Notes: generated by a model not told the origin, from the sequence alone. 64,000 bases of DNA from Chionoecetes opilio (GCA_016584305.1 JACEEZ010020264.1:17548-81547); one strand, 5' to 3'; shown: positions 23,740 to 36,385, numbered from the stretch's first letter. A program made the numbers and translations.

Positions 23740-25655
23740 AGTGGGTAACCTAGATCAACCAAACAAACCGTATTTTAGTATATTCACCAGTAATCATACG
23801 AGGTTAAATTTAATACCAACTTCTGACTAGGACCTACCAGGAAAACGGACACTAGTGACACGAAAACGCAACACAGGTATGTACGAACCCAGGCTCATAA
23901 CTCAATGTACCAAAAACAAGTTAACAAAACTGGGTAACGAAAAAACTTTTGACGAAACTTCTGTTGTACCCCCTCTTTAGGTTAGGCTGTGACAATGTCC
24001 AGGTTGAGGTTAGTGACTTAGGTCGGCGGGGCAGCCACCCAGTTATGTGGGGTACTGTAACGACGAAGGCTCTAGTGTAGCTGCCAGATTTAGACGTTGA
24101 AAAGGATAAAAACTATAGTGTAAAAAAAACATTTATGAAGTCCGTTGGGCGTTGGCGTGAGCTGGGGAATTCCCTGTCCGACGCCCTGCCACGTCAGTAA
24201 CCGAGAGATCACTTCTTCGTATGGCCGCTCCCCCCACGATCGGCGAGTACGTCTACCGTTTGTGTGTCCTCATGTTGGGGGAAGGAACAAAACTTACAGG
24301 AGTGAAGGATTACCCCCATCAGCTCCTGCCGGTCCGAGGATAGGGAGTTTAGTAAGGGTCTCAATCCAGATTACTTGGCAAGTACGAGATTTGGCCAGGC
24401 CGCAGGCAAGTGAAGTCTCCTCCAGCCAAAGCCCAAACGAACTTCTAAATGTGTTACTATAGGAATTTTTACCGTTACAGGACATTATTAGGTGATGACA
24501 CAATAATTACTACCTGCACCAAAAATAGTTCAGTTCTCACCCAGCCGTTCTGACGGGTCCAAGCGTTGCTTATATATACTGTTGAAAGTATCAATACCAA
24601 TCACACTAATGTTCAACTAATCAGACCAAACGCAACCTAACCTAGATATTAATACTTGCAAATAAGTATTATTAGTAAAATTATAGTCATTTCCCCATTT
24701 ATTTGGTGTTATTAAAATATGGTAGCTAAAAAATTAGGGTAAAACATGTCATAATTGTAATTGTAAAATTATATATATACAAAACAATTAAAAATAAACA
24801 AAAACATAAGAAGACTAAAAACTTGCCCCCAGAGAATAAAATTGTAATTTCATTCATTTGTAAAAAAAATATAATTTGAACAAATAAAACTGAACGAAAA
24901 ACTATTAAAATTTACAATTAAATACTTCATGTCCTATTTTTAATGTAAAATAGATGCCGTGAGGAAGTTATTGTATAAAAAGGGTTATTGCTTCACCTGG
25001 TCCATTAGGGTAGGAGACACGCTTTCAAAAAGTGGGTAAATATGCCGTTTCAACCAATACTCCTATTGACAATACTCTTCGACTATAAACTAGGGATACG
25101 CCACCCAAACCACACCTGCAAGTGGCGGATTTAGGGCACACCGAGTAGGCCATGGCTCTTAGGGACAGGATGAAGAAATATGTTTTCAATGTAAATCGTG
25201 AGGTACGGTCATTCGCCATATGCCATTTCTGACCCACATGGAGTCATTTCACCCACACTATGGATGTCATGATCGCACACTATGGAGCTATTTAAGCCCC
25301 CCAAGGTTATTGGTAGTTCAGTTCATCTCCGTATTTCTGCAGAGGAAGTAGAGTTACATGGACTCCGAATTGACATGGATCGTTGGTGGAGAATGACTGG
25401 ATATTATTCGTAGTTGTTGCCCATACTCCCCCTCCCACCAAAAACAAAGCTTGGGACCTGGGGCAATGAGGATATTTGGCTTAAGTACAAAAATAACGTT
25501 GCAACCCACATGTTTTGAGTTAGGGCGTGTTACAAAAAAATACCTTAGATGTAGGGAATATTCATTTGGATTTCATCTGAGTCCAGCGACGTGTGAATCC
25601 TGACGATCCTCACAGGATGATGACCGAAGTTCTGAGCACACCACTCCCCCCCCGC
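23740..25655. other. No gene recognised
   Basis: Mixed AT-rich intergenic sequence. The 105-codon ORF at 24145-24462 (+) has no recognisable domain and no codon pattern that sets it apart. Scattered GGTTAGG-like words occur near 23980-24030. Confidence 0.45.
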
Positions 25656-25657
25656 CC

Positions 25658-25790
25658 GTAGGAGGTTAGGTTCGATTGTGTTTAGTTTAGTTAGGGCAGG
25701 TAGATTTGGTAGTTTAGGTTAGATTTGGTTAGGTAGGATAGGTTAGATTTGGTGAGGTTAGGTTAGATTTGGTTAGGTTAGGTTATAGGT
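25658..25790 (+). repeat. Degenerate TTAGG-type interstitial repeat
   Basis: GGTTAGGTT and close variants (TTAGATTTGGTTAGG, GGTGAGGTTAGGTT) recur many times over about 130 bases. TTAGG is the arthropod telomere unit. The spacing is irregular and the copies diverge, so this is an old interstitial tract or simple-sequence expansion, not a telomere end. Confidence 0.7.
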
Positions 25791-26091
25791 GCGGTCTAAG
25801 CCCCTCTAGGCTAGGTTTAATTTTGGTAGGCAATTTCTATAGATATAGGAATTACCCCAGATCTAGGGAATTTTACCCCCCTACACAAACTATTAATTGC
25901 GTTTGTTTCCGACGCAAATTTGTTCCCCGGAAAAAACCCCGCATTTACAGGTGCCAAACTTGTTTGGAGGGAAGTGGGGAGTGATGGCAAACACTAGAAA
26001 TTTACCGTCGAATTTTCGCCCAAGAGTCACTGTGGTTATTCATTTTCGGCCAGAGGAAGGAATATAGTTACTGATTATCCGTGACATGGAT

Positions 26092-26205
26092 AGTGTGGGC
26101 GAATTGGACTTGAGAGTGGCGAATTGACTGTCTGCATGTGGGCGTAATTGACGCACCTTGGCGAATGTCTTGTGGGCGAATTGCCGTGTGGCGAAAGACC
26201 GGTAA
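26092..26205 (+). repeat. Degenerate GGCGAATTG minisatellite
   Basis: GTGGGCGAATTG, GTGGCGAATTG, GTGGGCGTAATTG, TTGGCGAATG, GTGGGCGAATTG and GTGGCGAAAG appear in succession at irregular spacing of roughly 15-35 bases. No coding role is visible. Confidence 0.6.
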
Positions 26206-27700
26206 CCAATTTGAATGTGGACCTTTTTATTTGCTCGAACATATACATGCATTGTACCTAATATGCCACAAATCAGTACCAACATAATTGTAATAACTGT
26301 GAAAAGTTTATCTTAAACTATTATGAAATCTCGAACCACATTTGCATTAACATATTAGAGTCCTTATTGGTGCGTTAATGTTTTTCCAGACATTCAAAAC
26401 CCTCAGATACCTCTACGTTAGTAATAAGAAAGTAGAGGAGAGAGTATAAACATAAAAACAAAATTACTAATCCGAAACTTCAAATATGAACCATACCTAA
26501 CCTGGTTAAAATATTGTTTATCCTTTCCCGCCTTAGATCTCAGTAGGAGGTTAATGAATTAGGTTAGTAATTTTATTTTCGGGGGTCCAGGGCGGGGGTA
26601 TGTAGAGGGCTGAGGGGTGGTTGAAGGGGGCATCTCTCCCCCACTTTCTAATTACGTTTAGAGGTGTGTCTGAAGGGTATTGTTGTGAAGGTCTGGAGAC
26701 CCAAAAAACACTAATAAGGGCAGGACAAGGACTCTGCTATTTAACCTCACATGTAATTCAGGGCCCCGCATTCCCAACCGGCCGCGGGCCCCGCACACAC
26801 CTAACTCCGCGCCTTGACACCGCGCTAGTTAACACCACACACCTGGCCATATGATTATTGGTATTGGTATTGGTATACCCTTGAACCCCTGAACCTTATT
26901 GCGGAGGTGGTTCGCCCACAGGACCCCAGTTATGTCAGGCGAGTATTGATGTCAATAGGAAGTATGGTGAAACTGCATATTTACCCAAAAAATTTTTAAT
27001 TATAATAGGCACTGCCTGCTATACCCTATTATGTTTCACCCTAAAATGTTATGAATAAAATTACCTGTGGTAATAGGTGGCTTAGGTTCTGGAAGTTGTC
27101 AAGAGTCAGATTTCATCACAGCAACATAGGCGCTCGCTTTCAAGTGCCTTCTTGGTGTTACAAGTCTGATCGTTGTGGTCCCGAGACACGGGGGCCTCGT
27201 ATGCATTCAACGAAAAAAATTATCTGACTTACGTGTCCAACAGCATTTCGTCTATAATCTTAAAGTTGCAAGTCTTGAAGAGTGAGCCTCGCAAACAAAT
27301 TTTGAGTGTCTTGAAAAGAAAGACACAACTAATTCGAGTCATGGCGAGAGAAGTTGGCTGTTATATAGATACCGGCTAATATGTAATTACAGTACAATAT
27401 GTCAAGTTTGAATAGTTTTAATACTTCAAACGTATGAATTATAATTGCAAAAAAATACTGATATACGAATATCATTTAAAGTAATCACTATGATTTGATT
27501 TGAATATTGAAAGTCGTCTTCAAATTCAATATGAAGACGATCATTGATGTTGAACTATTCAGACGGAAAAACCTTAGACAGACGAGAAAAAACCCGGAAC
27601 TCGGTTAACTTAGAGCGGAAAAAGTGCTAGGCGTGTGACGCGCCTTAGCCATTGTCTGATTTGGGCGTGCGGCGCGGGACAGGACCTACCAAATCGAGTA
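26206..27700. other. No gene recognised
   Basis: Intergenic-looking sequence. It contains a GC-rich stretch near 26755-26830, three copies of TATTGG near 26855-26875, and a small hairpin at 27514-27540 (TCGTCTTCA with TGAAGACGA). No protein family or RNA gene is apparent. Confidence 0.45.
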
Positions 27701-27759
27701 ACTAGTGAGCGTGAACTGTGGTACGTGTAGCTTGGAGCTTGGTGAAGTGGGTGAATAAA

Positions 27760-27900
27760 GAGGAGACGAGAAGAGAAGAGAGAGAGAGAAGAGACGAGAG
27801 AGGGGGGGTATTGAGAGAAGAGAGTGAGATCGATGATGAGATGAGAGAGATTGAGAGAGAGAGAGAGTGAGAGAGAGCCGAGAGAAGTAGCAGCAAGAAA
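27760..27900 (+). repeat. GA-rich low-complexity tract
   Basis: A purine-rich stretch dominated by GAGA units with minor interruptions. Minus-strand ORFs over it consist mostly of Leu and Ser and are low-complexity shadows. Confidence 0.85.
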
Positions 27901-27939
27901 AGACTTAATAATTTCAACACTCCTAATGATCAAAAAGTA

Positions 27940-29500
27940 AAATTTCAGACTAAGTAAAGTTTTGAGTATACTTTGTAGTACGACTTCCTACTAGGAGACT
28001 GGCGTGACCGTGGTTAGTGGAGGGAAAGACTGCTTATAGAAGGACTGTATCCAGTTTTGCACGATAGTGGCCATGTCTCAAGTCGGGTCTAGGACGACAT
28101 GATCGCGTGGGTTGCCATGTCAGTCATTTTCTCCCTGGTAATTTTTCTGTGGTGCTTCTGTGGTAAAGTTCTCTAGATCACTGCAAATTGACCACGCACC
28201 CGCCGCGATCACGTCGAGAGGTGCCGACACGCACTCATTTAGTTGGCTGAGGCTTGATGGCGGGCCGGATTGGTTATATAAATACAGCAGGGGGTGACGG
28301 GACATGAGTTCGGACGCTCTGTCGGGGCGGATCTGGTCCCGCGGGCAAGAGGTTTGCGAACCTCGCACCGTTCAGATACTATCGTCCTTACGACGGAAGC
28401 TACAAAGGCTCCTCTGGTAGGTCGTAAACGGTCGGAAAAGCGCTTGATTCTGGCTAAGCGAGTAATGACGTCAATCAAAGTCACATTCGCACCAGCCACA
28501 AAGACAACTGTTTTAAAGCATTCTCGACAATCACAAGCCAGCGAGACATATTTCGGGCAAAGAATGGCATGCTAGATGTCCTCTCGCCTTCTGTCCCCGT
28601 CATGACTAAAAACTAATTCTTCGTTTATTTGTGATATGCTTGCGTTTAAAGATGTTTAATGTATCAGGATAGTAAGATATATAAGTGTAAGAAGCCTGTT
28701 TGCCTAGTGTTTGGTGGTAAGAAGATGATATGAGGGTTCAAATAGTGAATATTGTTATGGGCGGCACGCGGCAAGGAATTTCGCCGTCACTACACTGCCT
28801 CGAAAGCAGTCACTCATCAATAATCTTTAAAATACCCAATTTAAGGTGAACACGGTGCTACATTGATTTAGAAAAGACATGTGGTATATAAAACCTCTCA
28901 CCATAATCACTAAATTTGTGATAATAACGAGTAAAATTAAGGACGTTTAAAGCCTGCCCACACATACGTGGCGGAGGGGAAGGGAGGAAGCCCGCCGCCT
29001 CTCAAAAATTTTTGAGTCAAAAACCGCGTCCTGCCGGCCTCACCGTGCCGTCCTGAAGAAGCACAGTCAGCTCCTACGCCTGTGATAGCACCATAGGATA
29101 TCCAGGGATCATAGGATGCCTCAAGGGGTTCTCGCACCCTACTAAATATTTACAAAGGACATCTATCTACTTGGTGTTGATATCCACCTCACGGTGTTAT
29201 TTCTGCTGCGTCTGCTGTTGACGAAGCCGCGCTGTGCAGGACGTGGCTGAGACCCTGCTTGTATTTCATGATCTTACTCATATATATGACTAAATATCCA
29301 TCCAAACGCAATCATATGTCCTACATTCACTAGTGAAATGATATCATAGCCTACCAAACAATAATATGCGAGCCTGAAGACTTCCTACCTAGTGTATACA
29401 GGTCTCGAGCCAGTCGTTTGGCCAGTCTGCAAGTTACGAACCAAACCGACGACTTTTCCAGCGCTGTGGGTTCCTGTACGACCGCCGCGGAACTCAGACC
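27940..29500. other. Unassigned; possible continuation of the Gypsy element, pol not readable
   Basis: If the Gypsy element interrupted at 29633 continued on the minus strand, its pol region should lie here. I cannot recognise reverse transcriptase, RNase H or integrase motifs. A TATATAAATA box occurs at about 28275-28284 (+) in a sequence that could be LTR-like, but I could not find a matching second LTR. ORFs at 28239-28499 (-) and 28294-28575 (+) carry no known motif. Confidence 0.35.
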
Positions 29501-29532
29501 AAAAAAAGTTCATAAAGTGTTTGTGCTTCTAA

Positions 29533-29644
29533 CTACTGGTGTATTACTGAACCCATATCCGCTGTCAGCGTAGTAGTGGACGGTAGAGGCGTGTAGGCTG
29601 CTAGAAGAGGGGGATGTGAAGCATTTGCAGGTGTCTCGTGCCGA
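29533..29644 (-). pseudogene. Gypsy protease region, distal part (beyond the Jockey insertion)
   Basis: Read on the minus strand from 29644, the sequence resumes with a GTRHLQMLH-like segment and then, after a frameshift, PLPSTTTLTADMGSVIHQ. This matches the part of the Gypsy aspartic protease that follows the VIGT motif found at 36398 on the other side of the Jockey element. Together with the shared 12-bp duplication it shows one ORF split by an insertion. No pol is readable further down. Confidence 0.7.
29633..29644. repeat. Target-site duplication, left copy (GTCTCGTGCCGA)
   Basis: This 12-bp sequence is identical to 36386-36397 and brackets the Jockey-type element exactly: the internal sequence starts at 29645 and the ATCA-type tail ends at 36385. 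On the minus strand the duplicated bases encode part of the Gypsy protease (the GTR region). Confidence 0.85.
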
Positions 29645-30122
29645 CCCGTTTGTGGGGAGTCCCCCTTTTGTCGTCGGTGGCGGGGCTTGAAGCGTGGTCG
29701 ACGGCGCCACCTACTCTGGCGGCATGCATGCATTGTTGGGTTCGGTGGCTCGCGGCCTCGTTGGACCTAAGCGCTCCCCACTTCGTCACTGGTGAGGTGG
29801 AGCCTTCCGGTGATGTCGCCTTTATGCTTCAATCCCCATTCTCTTTCCTTATTTAGGGCGATTCTAGGCCCGGTGAGGTATCCCTCTCTTCCGTTATCAC
29901 GCTGCCCCTCATCTTCCTTTTAAAACTTCACGTCCGCTCTCCAGTGTTTGCCGTGCGTGGGCAATCCCGCGTATATCCCGCGCGCCCCTCTATCAGGGAG
30001 TTTGAGTCACCGCGGGGCGGGTTGAGTTCCATCTCGGTGGGACACAAGCGCTCCTGGTAGGGAGGGGAGATGGGGTAAGCGGTGAGGTCCCAGTGTGGCC
30101 CGCTTGTATCAATCGGCGGTCA

Positions 30123-32190
30123 TGCGTGGTAGGGCAAAGCGGAAGGTGCTGTGGGCACCCACTAACGGTCCAGCGGCTGCCACCACACCACTAGGCAACC
30201 GAAGCGTTCAACTACTTCCTTCCCCGGCACCCTGGAGGATGTTGAGGGTGAGGTCCTGACCAACAGACAGCTCCTTGTTGGTGTCCGTGGTGAGGGGGGC
30301 GTGGGGACGTGAAGATTGTGTTTATGAGTCAAATCGCTATTCAATTTAACCCCGGTCTGCTCTTTCCTGACGGTACGCTTGGTCCTCGATCATCTCCCAT
30401 GATCCTCTCACGACAGTGTGCCACCTCTGCGCATATCCAGGCCCGGACGTGGCACGAAAGCGGGCAGCCGCACCTTCTCCTCAGCTCCCGGTCGGCGGTC
30501 CCACTTAAAGGACGCAGACAGGGATTGAGAGAGGATAGAGCCTGGCCCTCGGGCACTTCTTGTGTGGACACCTTTGATTTTGTCCAACGGTCCCAGGCCT
30601 TGACTTACAGAGCAATACATGATATTTTCAAGGCATGATGTGTGGTTCGCGCCGCATCCGACCTTATTTATGATGACAATGGACGAACAAAGTAGCTGCT
30701 GACTAAATAAATTTTGATGCAGCAGATGATTACTCCTTCTGCTTATGAGGCAAGCCCAAATGATGGAAATTGGAGCGAGACATTACAAGAGCCGAACTCA
30801 CGCTCTGTAAAGTTGGGAACCGGTCTTGATGACTTACATCCCCAACACTTTTGAGGAACCTACAACATCTACTCGCACCTGTCCGCCACAGCCATACCAT
30901 TATTGGTAAGTGTGTTTATAAGGAAATGTGTTGGCACTTTGGTTCTTCCGGCCGCTGGTATTTAGAGAAAGAAATGGGAAAATGATCTCGGTAAGGCACC
31001 TGAAAAAGGTCTGGCAGGGGGGTTCTAGTCCGATCCAAAGGACCTTACTCAGGCTCGGATGCTTTCCACATGCCCATCACGAAGCAGCATTTTTGATACC
31101 ATCAATAACCTCACCAAAATTCAATACGCAAAGGCGTAGTCTACAGCTACGAAATCTTTGAGTTTCGGAGGCAGAAAGAAAATACTCAACATGTGCCCGG
31201 AAAGAGTGCAAATAGTTATAAGGTCAGAGGAAGCAAAAAAACATGTCAATTAAACTTTCTACGGTCAAGTCTCCCCGATTCCATCAGACGGTTCCACAGT
31301 CTATAAAGATTAAAAGCCCTTTATCGACCGCCTATGCAGTGCTATGAAGTGCTACCGCTTTGGGCACGGCAAAATTTTTAAAATCCCCACTCGTCGGGCG
31401 ATGCTCGGGTTGGGTGCCGACATACCACGAGCTGAATGTATGTCAACTCCATACGGCTTCCACTGCGTGTTGATCACCCACGAGTTCCCGACAGTGTGGG
31501 ACTTACAAATTGTAGAAGAAGACATCTTTATTTGACCAACTCCCATTATCAGTCTTGGGAGCGCCAGAAGAGACTTTCCCACAGACAAGTAGGCGGGGGG
31601 GGAGGGACGTTCAGACCTAGCATCCGTGAGGCTGTCTGCTTCTTCTAGACTCTTAATCAGTGCCTGCCCCAGTTCCACCCACACATTCTCTTAAACATCC
31701 ATCCATCCCATGAAGAATAAGTTCTCGCTACTGACGGGTTGATTTCTGTGGAGTCTGCTGACTCCCTCATATTATGAGCCCTCCACAACCACCTCTCGTT
31801 GTATGTGCACTGCTCGCACACGGTGAAAACTGGCAATAAGTGACTCCTCCTCTAAGAGGCTCCCAAAAACCCACCTAATAAGGAGTCTCAGAGCGAACTC
31901 GCAGTTCAAGAGTCCTTAGACTCAGTGGGCGTCCTCCGGCAGCTCTAAAATCTCCATTGCTGAGCAGGGAGGGGATGACTTGCGTCAAAGATACTAATAC
32001 TGATGTAGGTGTGGGAGTACTGACTGTGACTCCTAATATCACGCCCTGTACCACCCCTGCACGGCTTGCGAACACAGCTCTACATCACGCTGATGGCGAC
32101 AGTAGTCCTCCACAACCTATGGACACACAAGCAGTGATAGCCATGAAGATAAGCCAGATCTTCAAGACCCTTGTCGGGAGCTATCAGTAA
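30123..32190 (+). pseudogene. Jockey ORF1 (gag-like, zinc-knuckle) remnant
   Basis: A start MRGRAKRKVLWAPTNGPAAA is readable at 30123, soon followed by frameshifts. The 30928-31161 frame looks like the RRM-like middle of Jockey gag. At 31344-31535 a CYRFGHGK segment marks an eroded CCHC zinc knuckle, followed by THEFPTVWD and IVEEDIF, which match the second-knuckle area of such proteins. The 31957-32190 frame is a P/T-rich tail. The intact protein would bind element RNA. Boundaries between fragments are approximate. Confidence 0.65.
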
Positions 32191-32239
32191 AATAGAGGTA
32201 GTAAAAATCATCTAGTCAGTAAACTCGGCATTTTTGGGT

Positions 32240-33250
32240 GGAAATACGGTATTACTACTGCCGCGGGTCCTCGTATGAGAAACCCCGATTTCACCGCCGG
32301 TTGATACGCACGCCAACCGACATTCTGGGAAGTTACAAAAAATTAGTTTACAATCTTCTCAAACAGAAAAAAGATGCTGGGCTTTCAAAATGGCGCAGTG
32401 GTCTACAAGCCGTAAGTTTCGGCATCATCTTTCACGCACGAAATAACATCTTCAATCTCCCTATGGAAATATTCGTGGATTACGTGCAATTGGAAGAACT
32501 AGTCCTTCTCATCATGAGTGGACCCAGATAATTATCTGCTTTACAAGAAACAATGATAGGGCAGGGAAGGTGTCTCGAACGAAGGTTTTATACCTGTCCC
32601 ACACACACCTCAGCAAGTGGTGGCTTTAGTGGTGGTGGTGGCCTTTACCATCGTCGGATGTCCCCTAACTGTCATTCCCGCTGCAATCACCACCTTGCAG
32701 ATTCGTAGACAGGTTCCGTATCAGCTTGCACCAAGACATACCACTGTCTGCTCAATATATACTCTACAATATGGACGACATACCTCCAAGATCTTTGAGG
32801 GATCTTATCAGCCAGTTACCCGCCTTTTTCTGCCGCTGGGAGACATGAATGGGCGGCATTTTTCTGTGGGGGAGATCACAAGAAAACGTCGCGAGGTGAT
32901 TCTCTCGTAACTCTTATAGATGGCAAAACTTGTAAATATATTAACACGGGAGAAACAACACAATTTCCATTCGCAGACGGAAACATTGGACTGCTATTGA
33001 CTATCACTCTGCAGTGCACAGTCGCCTCGACTTCTCATGGGCATGGTGGCGATCTCTTCGAGGACGGGACAATTATCCATTAATACTTAAAAGCAGTGTC
33101 CTCGCCCCTTCCGATGCTCCCAAATGGTGCTCTATCGGTGCAGGGACTGGGAAGGGCTTCAAAAGATGTGTTTTTGAACATTAAATAGATGACTTCAGAA
33201 AATTAGATGATAACGGCCGTTAGATTACTTTGTGTCTCGAATCACATTTT
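32240..33250 (+). pseudogene. Jockey ORF2: APE-type endonuclease domain remnant
   Basis: In the 32617-32910 frame TTVCSIYTLQY is followed by LPLGDMNGRHFSVGE (the LGDMNGRH motif at 32830-32859), the conserved Asp-x-Asn active-site motif of apurinic-endonuclease-like LINE nucleases. The next frame continues VTLIDGKTCKYINTGETTQF and a HGHGGDLFEDG segment that aligns with the catalytic SDH region, here mutated. The domain nicks target DNA to prime reverse transcription. Several frameshifts make it inactive. Confidence 0.8.
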
Positions 33251-33289
33251 CAGCCTCGCCTGAGCATCCCCCGCACTTTCTGGCTGTTC

Positions 33290-35480
33290 TCTCGCCGGCC
33301 TGTTCCTTGGTGGAATCAGGACTGTACGGCAGCGAGGAGCACTCACCGCCGTGCTGAGGGCGCAATATTCTATCGCGACCAATTCAGATAGACCTAAAAA
33401 ATATATTTCCCAGATCAAGAGCTAGTACCGTCTGAGGTCGAGGAAAGAGCGCGCCGTCACTCCTGTGGAGGGCGTATCATAAGTACAATCGTGCATTCTA
33501 ACCCGGTGTCCAAGGTTGGCAAAGAGTGAGAAAAAGAAGGGGATTAAACCATCTCCCTCCAGATTCTTATCAATTAATGGACCCTATGGTAGATCCCTTG
33601 TACCGTAGGAGAGGAATTTGGCTTACATTTTGTTGTCAGTGGCGCAAGACAGACCTTGCGTCTCCAAGTGTTAGGGAAAGGACTGCTGACAGGGAACAGA
33701 GAGGCATAGATTTGTCATCTAGAGGGAGGGCATCTTACAATGTTCTTTTACACACTCCGTGAGCTTTGTCAATGCCATGAAGGTTGCGCTGACAACTTCC
33801 CCAGGCAGAGATATGCCCATATGCGATGCTCTGTCATCTACGAGATGAGGCTCAGAATTTCTGTTGAGATCTATAATAGAATATGGATGAAGTAGCTGGG
33901 GTGTGGCGGTGGTGATCCGATCCCTAGCTCTGGGAAGGACCACTTCACTACGACGAATTTCGCCACATTATCCCCTAACTCATGTGTGTGTCAGTTATTA
34001 GAAAAAATTGGTAAATAGCGACTGTTAGTCTGGTTTTTGAACGGGAAAAACTTTTTCCCCGTTCTGTGCTAGTGTGGATCCGTAAGCATCACTCCACTAC
34101 GGAAGCGCGCTTATTTCCTTAGAGTTATCCCTAATTGCGGGTGCATTTGCCTCTCGGGGAAAACCCATGTGACCAATCTTTTTTCGACCTTGAGAAGGCT
34201 AACGACACAGCTTAGTAGAACACGGTAATTTTGCAGTATCTGATGAATTTGGACTAAGAGGTCGTGTGTCTGTGTTCCTCCAGTATTTCCTAGCCAACGG
34301 GTTCCTTAGAGTTCGAGTTGGCAAATACTGTCTTTTATGTGAAACGACCTGCGCTTCCAGGTGGCCAATACCCCAAGTTAGGCGTCTGAGTGTAGCTCTG
34401 TTGCTGTGGCCATTCAATGGTATGTTGATGTACGCCAGAGAGGGATTGCATTAGTACATGAATACGTGGATGATTATCAATTTTGTGTGTTGCGCTTCCA
34501 GGATGTCAGTTTGCAGGAAAAGACTCAACTTGCTATAGAAAAAGTTTGGACGAATGGACGTACGAATTGACGTTGGCTTTCTGTTTCTCCAGCCGACGAC
34601 TGTAGCGGTTCATTTTTGAGAAAACAGAACCGTGGGATCATCCCGACCCAGACCTGATCTTTACGATAAGAGAAATACCATGATCGAGAGACCGGTTGTT
34701 AGGACTCATTTTTGACAATTAGACTGACTTGGGTGCTTCACCATCATGCTCTCAAGACTGACTGTCTCTCGAACCAGGATCGACTGAAAGTCCTCTCGAC
34801 ACACAGCTGGGAGCTGATCGCGTACCTACCTTATATTACATCGCTCACTTAATCCCTTTCGAAGTTGATATGGATGTGAAGGTACTCCTTGCCACAACCA
34901 CTCGACTGCGCGTGTTTGGGACTCGGTACCACCAGCTGGTGTCCGTTCATGGCAAACCGGGGCGATTCAGTGTCATCTACAATCCCAAGCTCATTGGTGG
35001 AGCTGGTCGTCCTCCCATTAGATCTTCAACGCCAGTCTCATGTTAAGGTGTTGGTATCGCGCCAACGCCTCCCTGACCTCAATAGCTTGCCGTGGACTGT
35101 GTCTTGTGATTGAGGTTCGCAAAGTTTCATCGGCGAAGAAGCTACTCAAAGCCACTGGTTCCGATATTAATAAGCTATTATGGAGATGCTACCTTCCCTG
35201 ACTTTTACGGATATGTCCCGCATAGACCTCCGAGCGTCGGTCCATGGCTTCGTTCCCAGAAGTGTCCTTCTGCAAAGCCTTCCGCTCTCAAAAGGGTCTT
35301 ACCTCCTCAGGCTGGAGCGTGCCAATTTTTAGACACTATTGCACACAACAGGGTTCTGTCCTGTCTTTAGTGATGTGTCAAATCAGACGAAGTGATGTTG
35401 GATACTTGTCGTATTCCCATCTTGTTAACTATAGGCGTCAGCACATTCCAAGTGTTTTCAATCGTTTTACAGTGAAATAA
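33290..35480 (+). pseudogene. Jockey ORF2: reverse transcriptase and C-terminal region remnant
   Basis: Recognisable pieces in order: RPVPWWNQDC-like text near 33300; TADREQRGIDLSSRGRASYN in the 33526-33762 frame; FFDLEKAND near 34185; VSVFLQYFLANGFLRVRVGK in the 34266-34454 frame; the catalytic YVDD at 34463-34474 followed by YQFCVL; and a TVAVHF segment near 34600. The 34889-35113 frame gives VLPLDLQRQSHVKVLVSRQR, the usual C-terminal domain of arthropod Jockey elements. Many indels interrupt the frame, although YVDD survives. Confidence 0.85.
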
Positions 35481-36385
35481 GTGCTGTATTTTAATGCCTC
35501 ATGGCTATTACGTACTCTTTCCGGATAGTCTCTTTTACATTTTTAGGTGATTCTTCGTAGTGATTCTCAGTCACTATGTAATTTTAACATCTTCAATCCG
35601 CTGGTCAATGCCATCCTGGAATGGCCTTTAATTGCTCAAGAGTGAGGCCGGACGGTCGCTTTTGTTGGGTACGGCACATGTAGGTGTTGCTGTAATAGAG
35701 GAAGGATCGCGTTAGCAAAAGCTGAGCTAGAAGACCAGTCCTATCACATTTGCGTAGTGCCGGTAGGATCTACGACCTCGGCAAGTCCATATAGAATCAA
35801 GTTCACACCAGTGGCAGGAACGTTTGGATTACTATAGGGCAAATAAACATACGAACCATACGCCAAAAGTATCGAGGACTTAACTGCGTTCTATTCTACG
35901 GCGATGGAGACTGCACTTGGCACGATTCGCGTATTTGTCCACACACTATATACACATGGGTTCACTCAGGGAGGGCGGCCACCTCCTTACTGTGATGATT
36001 GTATGGTCTTAACTGTGCGCACGTGCTGGTTCGAGTGTCCTAGTCCTTGCGAGACCTACGTGAGCAATTTGTTTGTCCCGGTGTCGGGGGTGGTGACGGT
36101 GCTTACGTCGTTCCCTGACATTGGGTAGAGAGGTGTTTCTCTACGGGACACGAAGTCCATACCTTTCTGTGAGAAAGCTGGCCTGTGTCCAACAAGTTAT
36201 GATGTTTTTAGATTGCCACTATTTATTGTTTTAATGTAATCTTGTTCTTTATGATTTCGTTTATTTTAAATATTTTGATTCTATCTTTAATTGTGTTTTT
36301 TAGTTTTACGTTTCATGTATCTTATGTAAGCAGGCCGTCATAACCCGCAGTGCGCGGCGCCTAAAAGTGTATAATCAATCAATCA

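Larger units (their letters stand above)
29645..36385 (+). mobile_element. Near full-length Jockey-type non-LTR retrotransposon, decayed
   Basis: This 6741-bp element has all expected parts in order: a GC-rich 5' UTR (29645 to about 30120), a gag-like ORF1 (about 30123-32190), an ORF2 with APE endonuclease (about 32240-33200), reverse transcriptase (about 33500-34760) and C-terminal region (to about 35480), and a 3' UTR ending in AATCAATCAATCA at 36373-36385. It is flanked by 12-bp target duplications. Every ORF is broken by many stops and shifts, so it is dead, although key residues remain visible. It inserted into a Gypsy element lying in the opposite orientation. Confidence 0.9.

Noticed and set aside
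25658..25790. A chromosome end (telomere)
   Set aside because: The TTAGG-like units are degenerate, irregular and flanked by ordinary sequence on both sides.
27610..27933. 107-codon Leu/Ser-rich minus-strand ORF resembling a membrane protein
   Set aside because: It reads through the GA-rich tract; the apparent hydrophobic stretches are CTC/TCT codons of a simple repeat.
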